DNA from: Deinococcus ficus
GTDB lineage: Bacteria; Deinococcota; Deinococci; Deinococcales; Deinococcaceae
Direction: 5' to 3'
Length of the DNA: 64,000 nt
Assembly: GCF_003444775.1 (NCBI RefSeq)
Contig: NZ_CP021081.1
Coordinates: 794,001 to 858,000, forward strand
Every line of letters starts with the position of its first letter. The first letter of the stretch is position 1. Shown here in pieces: positions 26,121 to 35,095 of the stretch. The notes beneath the pieces are model-generated. The model had not been told where the DNA came from. It saw only the letters and a list, made by a program, of their open reading frames with translations, and searched no databases. The position numbers and the translations under genes are program-made.

Positions 26121-26692
26121 GGGCGGTCTCCAGGAATGAGGGCTCCCGTGCACGCCGGCGTGGCGTGCAGATCAGGGCGGGGACGGATGGGCTGGCCTCC
26201 GCTGTGTTCGGCGGGGGTCTTGGTCGACACCCGGATGTATGCGGACGGGTGCCGGATTGGATCACGCGAGCCAGGGAGATGAAGAGCACATGAACGCCGG
26301 ACGTCGTGTGAGCCGCGCAAACCTGAGTGGGCTTGCCCGCTCCTATCGGAAAGACCGGGGTGACCTGACTCCCTGGCCGAAAGCCGCACGAAGGCCGTTG
26401 CCCACCCTTGTCATGACACGCGCCACCATAAAGCGAGGCCCACTGCTGGGGTGCGTTGCTGGCGGCCTTGCCGTCCCGCGCCTGTCCCTGACGTCATGCC
26501 AGGCGGTCCTGGCGGGGCACAACCGGGATACGGCGGGAAAAAGGCTGGTATGATGCCGGATGGCATGCCGCCCGCCCGCGCCCGACCCCTTCACCAGGGT
26601 CATCCGGGCGGACCCGGCAAGGCAACACACACACGCGGCCTGCTGCGACCCCAGGGCAACACTGGCGTGGCGGCAGGGACGGGAGAAGTCAC
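26121..26692. other. Long intergenic region with the tig promoter
   Basis: No convincing gene lies here. An extended -10 element, TGG-TATGAT (TATGAT at 26549-26554), has no good -35 but is the best candidate promoter for trigger factor, giving a leader of about 130 nt. TGTCATGACA (26409-26418) is a 10-bp palindrome of unknown meaning. Confidence 0.5.
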
Positions 26693-28060
26693 ATGGCAGA
26701 GCTGATCAGCAGAGAAGGCAACAAAGTCGAATTTAAAGTCGCGGTGCCCGCCGCCGAAGTGAACCGCGCCTACGATCAGGTATGGGCCGGTCTGAGCCGC
26801 GACGTGCGCGTCCCCGGCTTCCGCCCCGGCAAGGCCCCCAAGAAGGTCATCGAGGGCCGCGTCGGCAAGGGCTACGTGGAGCGCGAGGTCCGCGACCGCC
26901 TGCTGCAGGTGCACTACCCCCAGGCCGCCCGCGAGCTGAACCTCAGCCTCGTGGACGCCACCATCGACCCGGCCGAGGTCGTGAGCGGCCAGGACTTCAC
27001 CTTCAACGTGACGGGCGAGACGTACCCCGAAGTGACCCTGGCGGACTGGAGCGGCCTGAAGCTGGAAGCCGCCGCGCCCGAGATCACCGACGACGTCCTG
27101 AACCGCACCCTGAGCGACCTGCAGGAGCGCAACGCCAGCTTCGAGAGCGCCGAACGCGCCATCGAGGCCGGCGACCAGGTGACCGTGGAGGAGCAGGGCG
27201 AGGACGGCGGCACGTACCCCATCTACCTGGACGTCGCCGAAGCGCACGTGCGTGACGCGCTGCTCGGCAAGAACGCCGGCGACACCGTGGAGATCAACGT
27301 TCCTGCCCACCAGCACGGCGACCACGAGCACCCCGCCCACACCGTCAGCGTGAAGATCCTGGACGTGAAGACCAAGAAGCTGCAGGACCTGGACGACGAG
27401 TTCGCCAAGAGCCTGAACTTCGACAGCCTGGACCGCCTGAAGGCCGACCTGAAGACCGAACTGGAGCGCCGCGCCGCGCAGGAGGGCGACAACGCCCGCC
27501 GCGAGGAGTTCGTCACGCACCTGACGGAGAACATGCAGGCCGACATCCCCGAGGCGCTGCTGGCCCGCCGCCGCGAACTGATGATGAACGAGATCCAGGA
27601 CGACCTGGGCCGTCAGGGCGTGAAGTGGGCCGAGTACGAGTCCTTCATGCAGGAGCAGGGCAAGCTGGAGGAATTCATGGCGGACCTCGGCAAGAACGCC
27701 GAGACCCGCGTGAAGCGCGACCTGGCCCTGGAGCGTCTGGCGCAGGACCTGAAGGTCCAGCTGAGCGAGGCCGAGTTCAACCAGACCATGAACATGCTGG
27801 CGCAGTCCAACGGCATGACCCCGCAGCAGCTGAGCAAGCAGCTCGGGCCGGACGGCATCCAGTCCTACTACGCCAGCATGGTGCGTGAACGCGCCCTGCA
27901 GCTGGCGCTGGGTCAGCTGAGCGGCGAGAAGGCCGAGGGCGCCGAGGCTGGCGAAGCCGCCGAGGCCAAGCCTGCGAAGAAGTCCCGTGCCAAGAAGGCG
28001 CAGGACGCCGACGCCGAGACGGCCGAAACCGAAACCGCTGCTGCGGACGCCGAGGAGTAA
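26693..28060 (+). CDS. tig: Trigger factor
   Basis: The 455-residue ribosome-associated chaperone binds nascent chains at the exit tunnel. The N-terminal domain carries the ribosome-docking motif FRPGKAPKKVIEGR. A PPIase (FKBP-like) domain spans about 150-240, with a His-rich flap (AHQHGDHEHPAHT). The helical C-terminal domain follows. The last ~40 residues are Lys/Ala/Glu-rich (KPAKKSRAKKAQ then acidic) and probably disordered. ATG 26693 follows GGGAGAAG. A terminator follows, so it is monocistronic. Confidence 0.95.
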   Translation: MAELISREGNKVEFKVAVPAAEVNRAYDQVWAGLSRDVRVPGFRPGKAPKKVIEGRVGKGYVEREVRDRLLQVHYPQAARELNLSLVDATIDPAEVVSGQDFTFNVTGETYPEVTLADWSGLKLEAAAPEITDDVLNRTLSDLQERNASFESAERAIEAGDQVTVEEQGEDGGTYPIYLDVAEAHVRDALLGKNAGDTVEINVPAHQHGDHEHPAHTVSVKILDVKTKKLQDLDDEFAKSLNFDSLDRLKADLKTELERRAAQEGDNARREEFVTHLTENMQADIPEALLARRRELMMNEIQDDLGRQGVKWAEYESFMQEQGKLEEFMADLGKNAETRVKRDLALERLAQDLKVQLSEAEFNQTMNMLAQSNGMTPQQLSKQLGPDGIQSYYASMVRERALQLALGQLSGEKAEGAEAGEAAEAKPAKKSRAKKAQDADAETAETETAAADAEE

Positions 28061-28087
28061 AGTCTTTCCGTCTTCGGACGGTGAGCA

Positions 28088-28129
28088 GGGGAGGGGGTGG
28101 CCCGCACGGGCTGCCCCTTCTCCTTTTTT
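28088..28129 (+). terminator. Rho-independent terminator of tig
   Basis: A GC-rich imperfect stem, with GGCCCG and CGGGCT closing a short loop, is followed by six T residues (28124-28129). Confidence 0.75.
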
Positions 28130-28157
28130 ATTGGCCTCTTCCCGAAGTCTGAACTCA

Positions 28158-28191
28158 ATTCATTGAACGACCGTTCAATGAATGCTAGGGT
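28158..28191 (+). promoter_or_regulatory. fabH1 promoter overlapped by a 26-bp palindromic operator
   Basis: ATTCATTGAACG (28158-28169), two central bases, then the exact complement (28172-28183) form the palindrome. The -35 TTGAAC (28163-28168) lies in its left arm; after 17 bases comes TAGGGT (28186-28191), 6 bases before the GTG start. The core TGAACGACCGTTCA recurs upstream of the second fabH. The geometry fits a TetR-family repressor site. Confidence 0.8.
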
Positions 28192-28197
28192 CGCCGC

Positions 28198-29223
28198 GTG
28201 ACCGCCCTGCCCACCCCCACCGGCCCCCAGCCCGCCATCGGCATCACCGCCGTCGGCGCGTACGCCCCGGCCCAGGTGATCCCCAACGCGCACTACGCCG
28301 CCTACCTGGACACCACCGACGAGTGGATCGTGTCGCGCAGCGGCATCTGCGAGCGCCGGCACGCCACGGAAGGCGAGACCACCAGCCACCTGGGCGTGCA
28401 GGCCGTGCGCGACCTGATGGACCGGTATCCCGGCGCCTTGGACGGCGTGGACCTGGTGCTGTGCGCCACCAGCAGCCCGGACGCCATGTTCCCCAGCACC
28501 GCCGCCCTGATCGCCGGCCAGGTGGGCCTGAAGGGCGCGGCCGCCATGGACCTCAGCGTGGCGTGCAGCGGCTTCCTGTACGCCCTGAGCGTCGCGCAGG
28601 CCATGGTCGCGGCCGGCACCGCCCGCCGGGCCCTGGTGATCGGCGCGGAGGTGATGAGCCGCGTGGTGGACCAGCAGGACCGCAACACCGCCATCCTGTT
28701 CGGGGACGGCGCGGGCGCCGTGGTGGTCGGGCCGGTGCCGGCCGGGACCGGGTTCCAGTCCTTCGTGCTGGGCGCCGACAGTGCCGGCGGCCCCAGCCTG
28801 TTCCTGCGCGGGGTGTGCGGCGCCCTGCCGGACGGCACGCCGATGGGCCCCTACCTGGAACAGAACGGCCGGGAGGTGTTCAAGTTCGCCGTGCGCATCC
28901 TGGGCGACAGCGCCGAGGAGGCCATGCGCCGCGCCGGGGGCCGCGTACAGGACATCGACTGGCTTATCCCGCATCAGGCGAACGTACGGATCATCCAGGC
29001 GGCCTGTGAACGCTTCGGGCTGCCGCTGGAGCGCGCGGTGACGAACCTGGACCGGTACGGCAACACAAGTGCCGCGAGCATTCCGCTGGCGCTGGCCGAG
29101 GCGGTGCGGGACGGGCGGATCCAGCCGGGGCAGCAGCTGCTGCTGGCGGGCTTCGGCGGGGGGCTCAGCTGGGGGGCGGCGGCGTTGCGCTGGAGCGGCC
29201 CGGCGGCCGGCGCGGGCGCTTGA
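28198..29223 (+). CDS. fabH: 3-oxoacyl-ACP synthase III (KAS III), first copy
   Basis: The 341-residue enzyme starts fatty acid elongation by condensing acyl-CoA with malonyl-ACP. Catalytic Cys123 lies in VACSGF; His is in PHQANVRI and Asn in YGNTSAAS, so the triad is complete. An N-terminal extension (TALPTPTGPQPA) precedes the fold. GTG 28198 is set by the TAGGGT box 6 bases upstream. A closely related second fabH follows after 53 bases with its own promoter. The two may differ in primer choice (for example branched acyl-CoA), which sequence alone cannot show. Confidence 0.93.
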   Translation: MTALPTPTGPQPAIGITAVGAYAPAQVIPNAHYAAYLDTTDEWIVSRSGICERRHATEGETTSHLGVQAVRDLMDRYPGALDGVDLVLCATSSPDAMFPSTAALIAGQVGLKGAAAMDLSVACSGFLYALSVAQAMVAAGTARRALVIGAEVMSRVVDQQDRNTAILFGDGAGAVVVGPVPAGTGFQSFVLGADSAGGPSLFLRGVCGALPDGTPMGPYLEQNGREVFKFAVRILGDSAEEAMRRAGGRVQDIDWLIPHQANVRIIQAACERFGLPLERAVTNLDRYGNTSAASIPLALAEAVRDGRIQPGQQLLLAGFGGGLSWGAAALRWSGPAAGAGA

Positions 29224-29240
29224 ACCGCGTCCAGTATTGA

Positions 29241-29269
29241 CTGAACGGCTGTTCAGGGAATGCTAGTTT
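29241..29269 (+). promoter_or_regulatory. fabH2 operon promoter with the same palindromic operator
   Basis: CTGAAC (29241-29246) and GTTCAG (29251-29256) form a 16-bp palindrome. CTGAAC also serves as -35, followed after 17 bases by TAGTTT (29264-29269) and, 7 bases later, GTG. The core TGAACGGCTGTTCA matches the fabH1 site at 12 of 14 positions. Confidence 0.75.
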
Positions 29270-29276
29270 GGACGCC

Positions 29277-30286
29277 GTGAAGAACATCGGTATCACCGCC
29301 CTGGGCATGTACGTGCCGGAGCGAGTCGTTCGCAACGAGGACTTCGAGGGCCGCATGGGCATCGAACCCGGCTGGATCGAGGCCCGCACCGGCATGCGCG
29401 AACGCCGCTTCTCCGCCCCGCAGGAATTCGCCAGCGACCTGGGCGTGAAGGCCGTGCAGGACATGCTGGCCCGCGACCCCCAGGCGCTCGACGGCGTGGA
29501 CCAGGTCATCTACGCCACCTGCACCCCCGACGCGATCTTCCCCTCCACCGCCGCGCTCGTCGCCGGACAGGTGGGCCTCACCGGCGCCGGCGCCTTCGAC
29601 CTGTCCACCGCGTGCAGCGGCTTCGTGTACGGCCTGAGCATGGCCCGCGGGCAGGTGCTGGGCGGCGTGGCCCGCAAGGTGCTCGTGATCGGCGGGGAGG
29701 TGCTCAGCAAGGCAATCGACCAGGACGCCCGCGACACCGCCATCCTGTTCGGTGACGGCGCCGGCTGCGCGGTCGTGGGCGAGGTGCCGGACGGCTACGG
29801 CATGCAGGACTTCGTGCTCGGCGCCGACAGCGCCGGCGGCCCCGCGCTGTCCATCGGGCACGTCGCCACGCAGTTCCCGAACGGCCTGCCGCTGCCCGCC
29901 GGCGCCAGCATGAACGGCCGCGAGGTCTTCAAGTTCGCCGTACGCGTCCTCGGTGACAGCGGCACCGAGGTGCTGGAAAAGACCGGCCTGAGCAACAACG
30001 ACGTGGACTGGCTGATTCCCCACCAGGCGAACGTGCGCATCATCCAGGCGGCCGCCGAACGCTTCGGGATTCCCATGGAGAAGACGGTCGTGAACCTCGC
30101 GAAGTACGGCAACACCAGCGCCGCCACCGTGCCCCTCGCGCTGCACGAGGCCGTGAACGACGGCCGCGTGAAAGACGGCCAGCAGTTGCTGTTCGTCGCG
30201 TTCGGCGGCGGGCTCAGCTGGGCGGCCTGCACCATGAAATGGTGGGCGGGCGCGCCCAGCCTGAAACCCGCTGCGGAGGCCCAGGC

Positions 30287-30290
<4 letters not shown>
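29277..30290 (+). CDS. fabH: 3-oxoacyl-ACP synthase III (KAS III), second copy
   Basis: The 337-residue paralogue has catalytic Cys113 (STACSGF), His in PHQANVRI and Asn in YGNTSAAT. GTG 29277 (MKNIGITALG) is chosen; TTG nine bases upstream overlaps the -10 box TAGTTT. The stop overlaps the fabD start (ATGA), so it is translationally coupled to the fab operon and is probably the main initiating synthase. It is clearly homologous to the upstream copy over its whole length. Confidence 0.93.
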
Positions 30291-31191
<901 letters not shown>

Positions 31192-31195
<4 letters not shown>

Positions 31196-31746
31196 CCCCC
31201 CACGGCCGCGACGACGTGCTGCGCGGCCTTGCCGGCGCCCAGGCCGACTGGACGGCGTACGCCGCCGCTCTGCCGCTGGACGCGTTCTTCCGCGCGCCCG
31301 CCCCGGGCCGCTGGGCACCGGCCGGCCACCTGCGCCACCTCACCCTCACGCACCGCCGCGTCACGCAGGGCCTCGGGATGCCCCGCCCCGCGCTGCGCGT
31401 GATGTTCGGCGCGCCCTCCACCCACCGCCCCTACCCGGAGGTGGTGACCGCCTACCGGGCGGCCCTCGCGGCGGGCGGCACCGCCCCCGACCGGTACGTG
31501 CCCGCCCCCGACACCGACCCCACCGAGGCCACCGAGGCCACCCGCACCGCCGTGCTGGATGGGTACGCGCGCGGTGCCGAAGCCCTGCGCGCCGCCCTGG
31601 CCCGCTGGCCGGACGCCGCGCTGGACACCCACGCCCTTCCACATGACCTGCTGGGCCGCCTGAGCGTGCGGGAACTGGCCTACTTCACCCTCTACCACGA
31701 CCTTCACCATCTGCGCGGCGTGCAGGCCGCCCTGGAGCCCTCATGA
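31192..31746 (+). CDS. DinB-fold protein embedded in the fab operon
   Basis: The 184-residue product resembles the DinB/YfiT four-helix family: a His in WAPAGHLRHLTLTHRR and a C-terminal YHDLHHLRGVQ, giving the three-His pattern that binds a metal in many members. Enzymatic members are thiol transferases; most are uncharacterised. GTG 31192 overlaps the fabD stop and its TGA overlaps the fabG ATG, so it is coupled to both. This is not a standard fatty acid synthesis gene. Its role is unknown. Confidence 0.75.
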
Positions 31747-32501
31747 CTGACCCTGTTTCCTCCCCGAAGAAAGTCGCCCTGGTGACCGGCAGCAGCCGCG
31801 GCCTGGGCCGCGCCATGGCCCTGAAACTCGCGCAGGACGGCTTTGCCGTGGCCGTGCATTACGGCCGCAACGAGGCCGAGGCGCAGAAGGTCGCGCAGGA
31901 GATCGCGCAGGCCGGCGGCGCTGCCGAGGTGTTCGGCGCCGACCTCACCGTGCCTGCCAACGCCACGAAACTTGTGGAGGACGTGATCGCGCAGATGGGC
32001 CGCCTGGACGTGCTCGTGAACAACGCCGGCATCACCCGCGACACTCTCGCCATTCGCATGAAGGACGAGGACTGGGACGCCGTCCTCCAGACGAACCTCA
32101 GCAGCGCCTTCACCGCCAGCCGCGCGGCCATCAAACACATGATGCGCGCCCGCACCGGCCGGATCATCAACATTGCGTCCGTGGTGGGCCTCACCGGGAA
32201 CCCCGGGCAGGCGAACTACGTGGCCAGCAAGGCCGGCCTGATCGGCCTGACCAAGGCCCTGGCCAAGGAGTACGGCGGGCGCGGCATCACCGTGAACGCC
32301 CTGGCGCCCGGCTTCATCGCCAGCGACATGACGGCCGAACTGAACGGCGAGACGCAGAAGACCTACCTCGCGAACATTCCGCTCGGCCGGTTCGGGCAGC
32401 CGGAGGAGGTGGCGGCCGTGGTGAGCTTCCTCGCATCGGACGCCGCAGCGTATGTGACCGGGCAGACCATCGGCGTGGACGGCGGGATGAACCCCGCCTG
32501 A
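31743..32501 (+). CDS. fabG: 3-oxoacyl-ACP reductase
   Basis: The 252-residue short-chain dehydrogenase has [13 protein letters not shown] for NADPH binding, NNAG at 93-96, and catalytic Ser146, Tyr159 and Lys163 (YVASK). It reduces 3-oxoacyl-ACP in the elongation cycle. The C-terminal [13 protein letters not shown] is typical. ATG 31743 overlaps the upstream stop. Confidence 0.93.
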   Translation: MTDPVSSPKKVALVTGSSRGLGRAMALKLAQDGFAVAVHYGRNEAEAQKVAQEIAQAGGAAEVFGADLTVPANATKLVEDVIAQMGRLDVLVNNAGITRDTLAIRMKDEDWDAVLQTNLSSAFTASRAAIKHMMRARTGRIINIASVVGLTGNPGQANYVASKAGLIGLTKALAKEYGGRGITVNALAPGFIASDMTAELNGETQKTYLANIPLGRFGQPEEVAAVVSFLASDAAAYVTGQTIGVDGGMNPA

Positions 32502-32616
32502 CCCTCGCGCAGCCCGGGCCGCCGGCCGCGCTTTGCACCCTGTTCAGGATTGCTCCCCGCGTGCCCCGCGGCGTGTAGACTGGCGCAGACTTCAGGAAGT
32601 AAGGAGGTATTCAAAC

Positions 32617-32847
32617 ATGGCTACTTTTGATGACGTGAAAGATGTGATCGTCGAGAAGCTCGGCGTTGATGCGGACAAGGTGGTGCCCGAGGCCCGTTTC
32701 GTGGAGGACCTGGGCGCCGACAGCCTGGAGACCGTGGAACTGATCATGGGTCTGGAAGACAAGTTCGGCGTGACCATCAGCGACGAGGACGCCGAAGGCA
32801 TCCGCACCGTGCAGGCCGCCATCGATTACATCGAAAGCCGGCAGTAA
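32617..32847 (+). CDS. acpP: Acyl carrier protein
   Basis: The 76-residue acidic protein carries Ser36 in GADSLETVE, the site for the phosphopantetheine arm. ATG 32617 follows AAGGAGGT, one of the strongest ribosome-binding sites in the window, suited to a very abundant protein. TAGACT at about 32576 may be its own -10 box in the 115-bp gap after fabG. It is less GC-rich than its neighbours, as expected for high expression and conservation. Confidence 0.96.
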   Translation: MATFDDVKDVIVEKLGVDADKVVPEARFVEDLGADSLETVELIMGLEDKFGVTISDEDAEGIRTVQAAIDYIESRQ

Positions 32848-32948
32848 ACGCTGTTTCGCGCCTGACGCCCCCAGCGGGCAAGGGTGAACGAGGTGGGCGC
32901 GGTTCACGCCGGGCCCATTTCCCATTGACTCACGGGAGGGGAAAGCGC

Positions 32949-34193
32949 ATGACGATGACAGGTTTGAAACGGGTGGTGATCACCGGCCTCGGCCCGGTCA
33001 CGCCCATCGGCACCGGCGCCCAGGCGTACGCCGACGCCCAGCGCGCCGGGAAAAGCGGCATCACCCGCACCACGCGCTACGACCCGGTGAATGTCGCCAG
33101 CAAGATCGCCGGGGAAGTCAAGGAGGACCTCGCGCAGTGGGTGGACGCCCGCGAGGCCCGCAAACTCGACCGCTACGTGCAGCTGGCCCTGGCCGCCGCG
33201 CAGCTGGCCGTGGAGGACAGCGGCCTGAGCGAGGAGGAACTGCGCGGCGAGCGCACCGGCACGGTGATCGGCAGCGGCATCGGCGGGATCAAGACCTTCG
33301 AGGACCAGTCCCGCGTGATGTTCGAACGCGACGCCAGCCGCGTGAGCCCCATGTTCGTACCCATGATGATCGCGAACATGGCGACCGGGCACGTCGCCAT
33401 GAAGTTCGGCGCGACCGGCCCGAGCAGCACCGTCGTGACCGCCTGCGCCACCGGCACCGGCGCCGTGGGCGACGCCGCCCGCTACATCCAGCTGGGCCTC
33501 GCGGACGTCATGATCGCCGGCGGCACCGAGGCGGCCGTGACCGAACTCGCCATGGGCGGCTTCGCGAACATGAAGGCCCTGTCCACCCGCAACGACGAGC
33601 CCGAAACGGCCAGCCGGCCCTTCTCCGCCAGCCGGGACGGCTTCGTGCTCGGCGAGGGCGCGGGCGTGCTGGTCCTGGAAGAGTACGAGCACGCAGTCAG
33701 GCGCGGCGCGAAGATCTACGCCGAGATCGTCGGGTACGGCACCAGCGCCGACGCGCACCACATCACCATGCCCGCCCCGCAGGGCGCCGGCGCGCAGGTC
33801 GCCATGCGTATGGCCCTGAGTACCGCCGGGATCAATCCCGATCAGGTGGGGTACATCAACGCGCACGGCACCAGCACGCACTTCAACGACCTGCACGAAA
33901 CGCAGGGCATCAAGCACGTGTTCGGCGACCACGCGAAGAACCTGGCGGTGAGCAGCACCAAGAGCATGACCGGGCACCTGCTCGGCGCGGCCGGCGCCAT
34001 CGAGGCGATCGCCGTGGCGCAGGCCCTCAAGGACGGCGTGCTGCCCCCCACCATCAACCTCACCGACCCGGACCCGGACCTGGACCTGGACTACATCCCC
34101 GAAGGTGCGCGCGAGCAGCAGGTGGAGTACGCCCTGAGCAACTCCTTCGCGTTCGGCGGGCAGAACGCCGCCCTGGTGTTCAAGAAAGTCTGA
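32949..34193 (+). CDS. fabF: 3-oxoacyl-ACP synthase II (KAS II)
   Basis: The 414-residue enzyme elongates acyl-ACP. Catalytic Cys166 is in TACATGTGAVG, with His residues in NAHGTSTHFND and STKSMTGHLLGAAGA. The C-terminal NSFAFGGQNAALVF is canonical. ATG 32949 follows GGGAGGGG, and the open frame upstream to 32925 adds no homology. TTGACT just upstream may belong to an internal promoter. A terminator closes the fab cluster. No fabZ or fabI occurs in this window. Confidence 0.94.
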   Translation: MTMTGLKRVVITGLGPVTPIGTGAQAYADAQRAGKSGITRTTRYDPVNVASKIAGEVKEDLAQWVDAREARKLDRYVQLALAAAQLAVEDSGLSEEELRGERTGTVIGSGIGGIKTFEDQSRVMFERDASRVSPMFVPMMIANMATGHVAMKFGATGPSSTVVTACATGTGAVGDAARYIQLGLADVMIAGGTEAAVTELAMGGFANMKALSTRNDEPETASRPFSASRDGFVLGEGAGVLVLEEYEHAVRRGAKIYAEIVGYGTSADAHHITMPAPQGAGAQVAMRMALSTAGINPDQVGYINAHGTSTHFNDLHETQGIKHVFGDHAKNLAVSSTKSMTGHLLGAAGAIEAIAVAQALKDGVLPPTINLTDPDPDLDLDYIPEGAREQQVEYALSNSFAFGGQNAALVFKKV

Positions 34194-34218
34194 CCCGCCC
34201 GACGTACGCCCCGAGAAG

Positions 34219-34249
34219 CCGCCGGCCGCCCCCTGGGCCCGGCGGTTTT
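34219..34249 (+). terminator. Terminator after fabF
   Basis: CCGCCGG (34219-34225) pairs with CCGGCGG (34239-34245), followed by TTTT. Confidence 0.75.
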
Positions 34250-34280
34250 GCTTGGGCCGGCGCTGACCTATGCTGCGGGC

Positions 34281-34979
34281 ATGGCGCGGCCGTGGGTGCT
34301 CAGCATGAACTGGACCGACCTGGCGTTCCTGAACTGGCCCGCCGACGCCCGGGCCCTCCAGGCGACCCTGCCGCCCGGCGTGCAGCTGGACACCTTCGGC
34401 GGGCAGGCGTGGCTGAGCGTCGTGCCGTTCCGGATGGAGCACGTCGTGCCCCGCGGCCTGGGCCATGTCTCGCGGGGCGTGAGCTTCACCGAGCTGAACC
34501 TGCGGACCTATGTCACGGTGAACGGCGTGCCCGGCGTGTGGTTCTACAGCCTGGACGCCGACCATGCCCTGACCGTCCGCGCGGCCCGCCGCCTGCTCTT
34601 CCTGCCGTACCGGCACGCCCGCATGTGGCACGACCGGGATGGGGACGTGCACCGCTTCGCGAGCACCCGCACCCACCCCGGCGAGCCCGGCGCCACTTTT
34701 GCCGCCGCGTACCGCCCGGCGGGCGAGGTGTTCCACGCGGCGCCCGGTACGCTGGACCACTGGCTGACCGACCGGCTGTGCTTCTACAGCGCCGACGCCC
34801 GCGGCCGCCTGTACCGGGGGCGGGTGGAGCACGGCCCGTGGCCGCTCCAGCCGGCCCGCTGCGAACTCCCGCTGAACACCCTCACGGCCGCCCTGGGCCT
34901 TCCCCAGACCGGGGCGCCGCACGCGCTGTACGCCGACCGCCTGCCCGTGCGCGCCCGGATTCCGGAGCGCGTCCGCTGA
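34281..34979 (+). CDS. DUF2071 (YqjF-like) protein
   Basis: The 232-residue protein fits DUF2071: LSMNWTDLAFLNWPADARALQA, PPGVQLDTFGGQAWLSVVPF, and FTELNLRTYV with PGVWFYSLDADHALTV. The family resembles acetoacetate decarboxylase-like folds but has no confirmed activity. TATGCT (34269-34274) ends 6 bases before ATG 34281. It is transcribed alone after the fab terminator. Confidence 0.85.
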   Translation: MARPWVLSMNWTDLAFLNWPADARALQATLPPGVQLDTFGGQAWLSVVPFRMEHVVPRGLGHVSRGVSFTELNLRTYVTVNGVPGVWFYSLDADHALTVRAARRLLFLPYRHARMWHDRDGDVHRFASTRTHPGEPGATFAAAYRPAGEVFHAAPGTLDHWLTDRLCFYSADARGRLYRGRVEHGPWPLQPARCELPLNTLTAALGLPQTGAPHALYADRLPVRARIPERVR

Positions 34980-35095
34980 CGCCGGGGGGCGGAGTCTCAG
35001 GGGACCGTCAAGACGTCCGTGTCCGGCTGAGGCGGCCCTCTGCTTGAATGACCTGACCTTCCGTTGACGTTTCTCGCCTTTCCTCGTCAGGAGTC

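Noticed and set aside
26409..26418. TGTCATGACA as a radiation/desiccation response motif
   Set aside because: The known motif is a 17-bp palindrome with a central spacer (TTATGTCAT-like arms). Only a short core is matched and it lies about 290 bp from the nearest start.
26239..26553. 104-codon frame between the ferritin-like gene and tig
   Set aside because: Runs through the tig promoter region, has no start signal, and the translation has no gene-like features.
29268..29276. TTG at 29268 as start of the second fabH
   Set aside because: It overlaps the -10 box TAGTTT; GTG 29277 gives the normal KAS III N-terminus.
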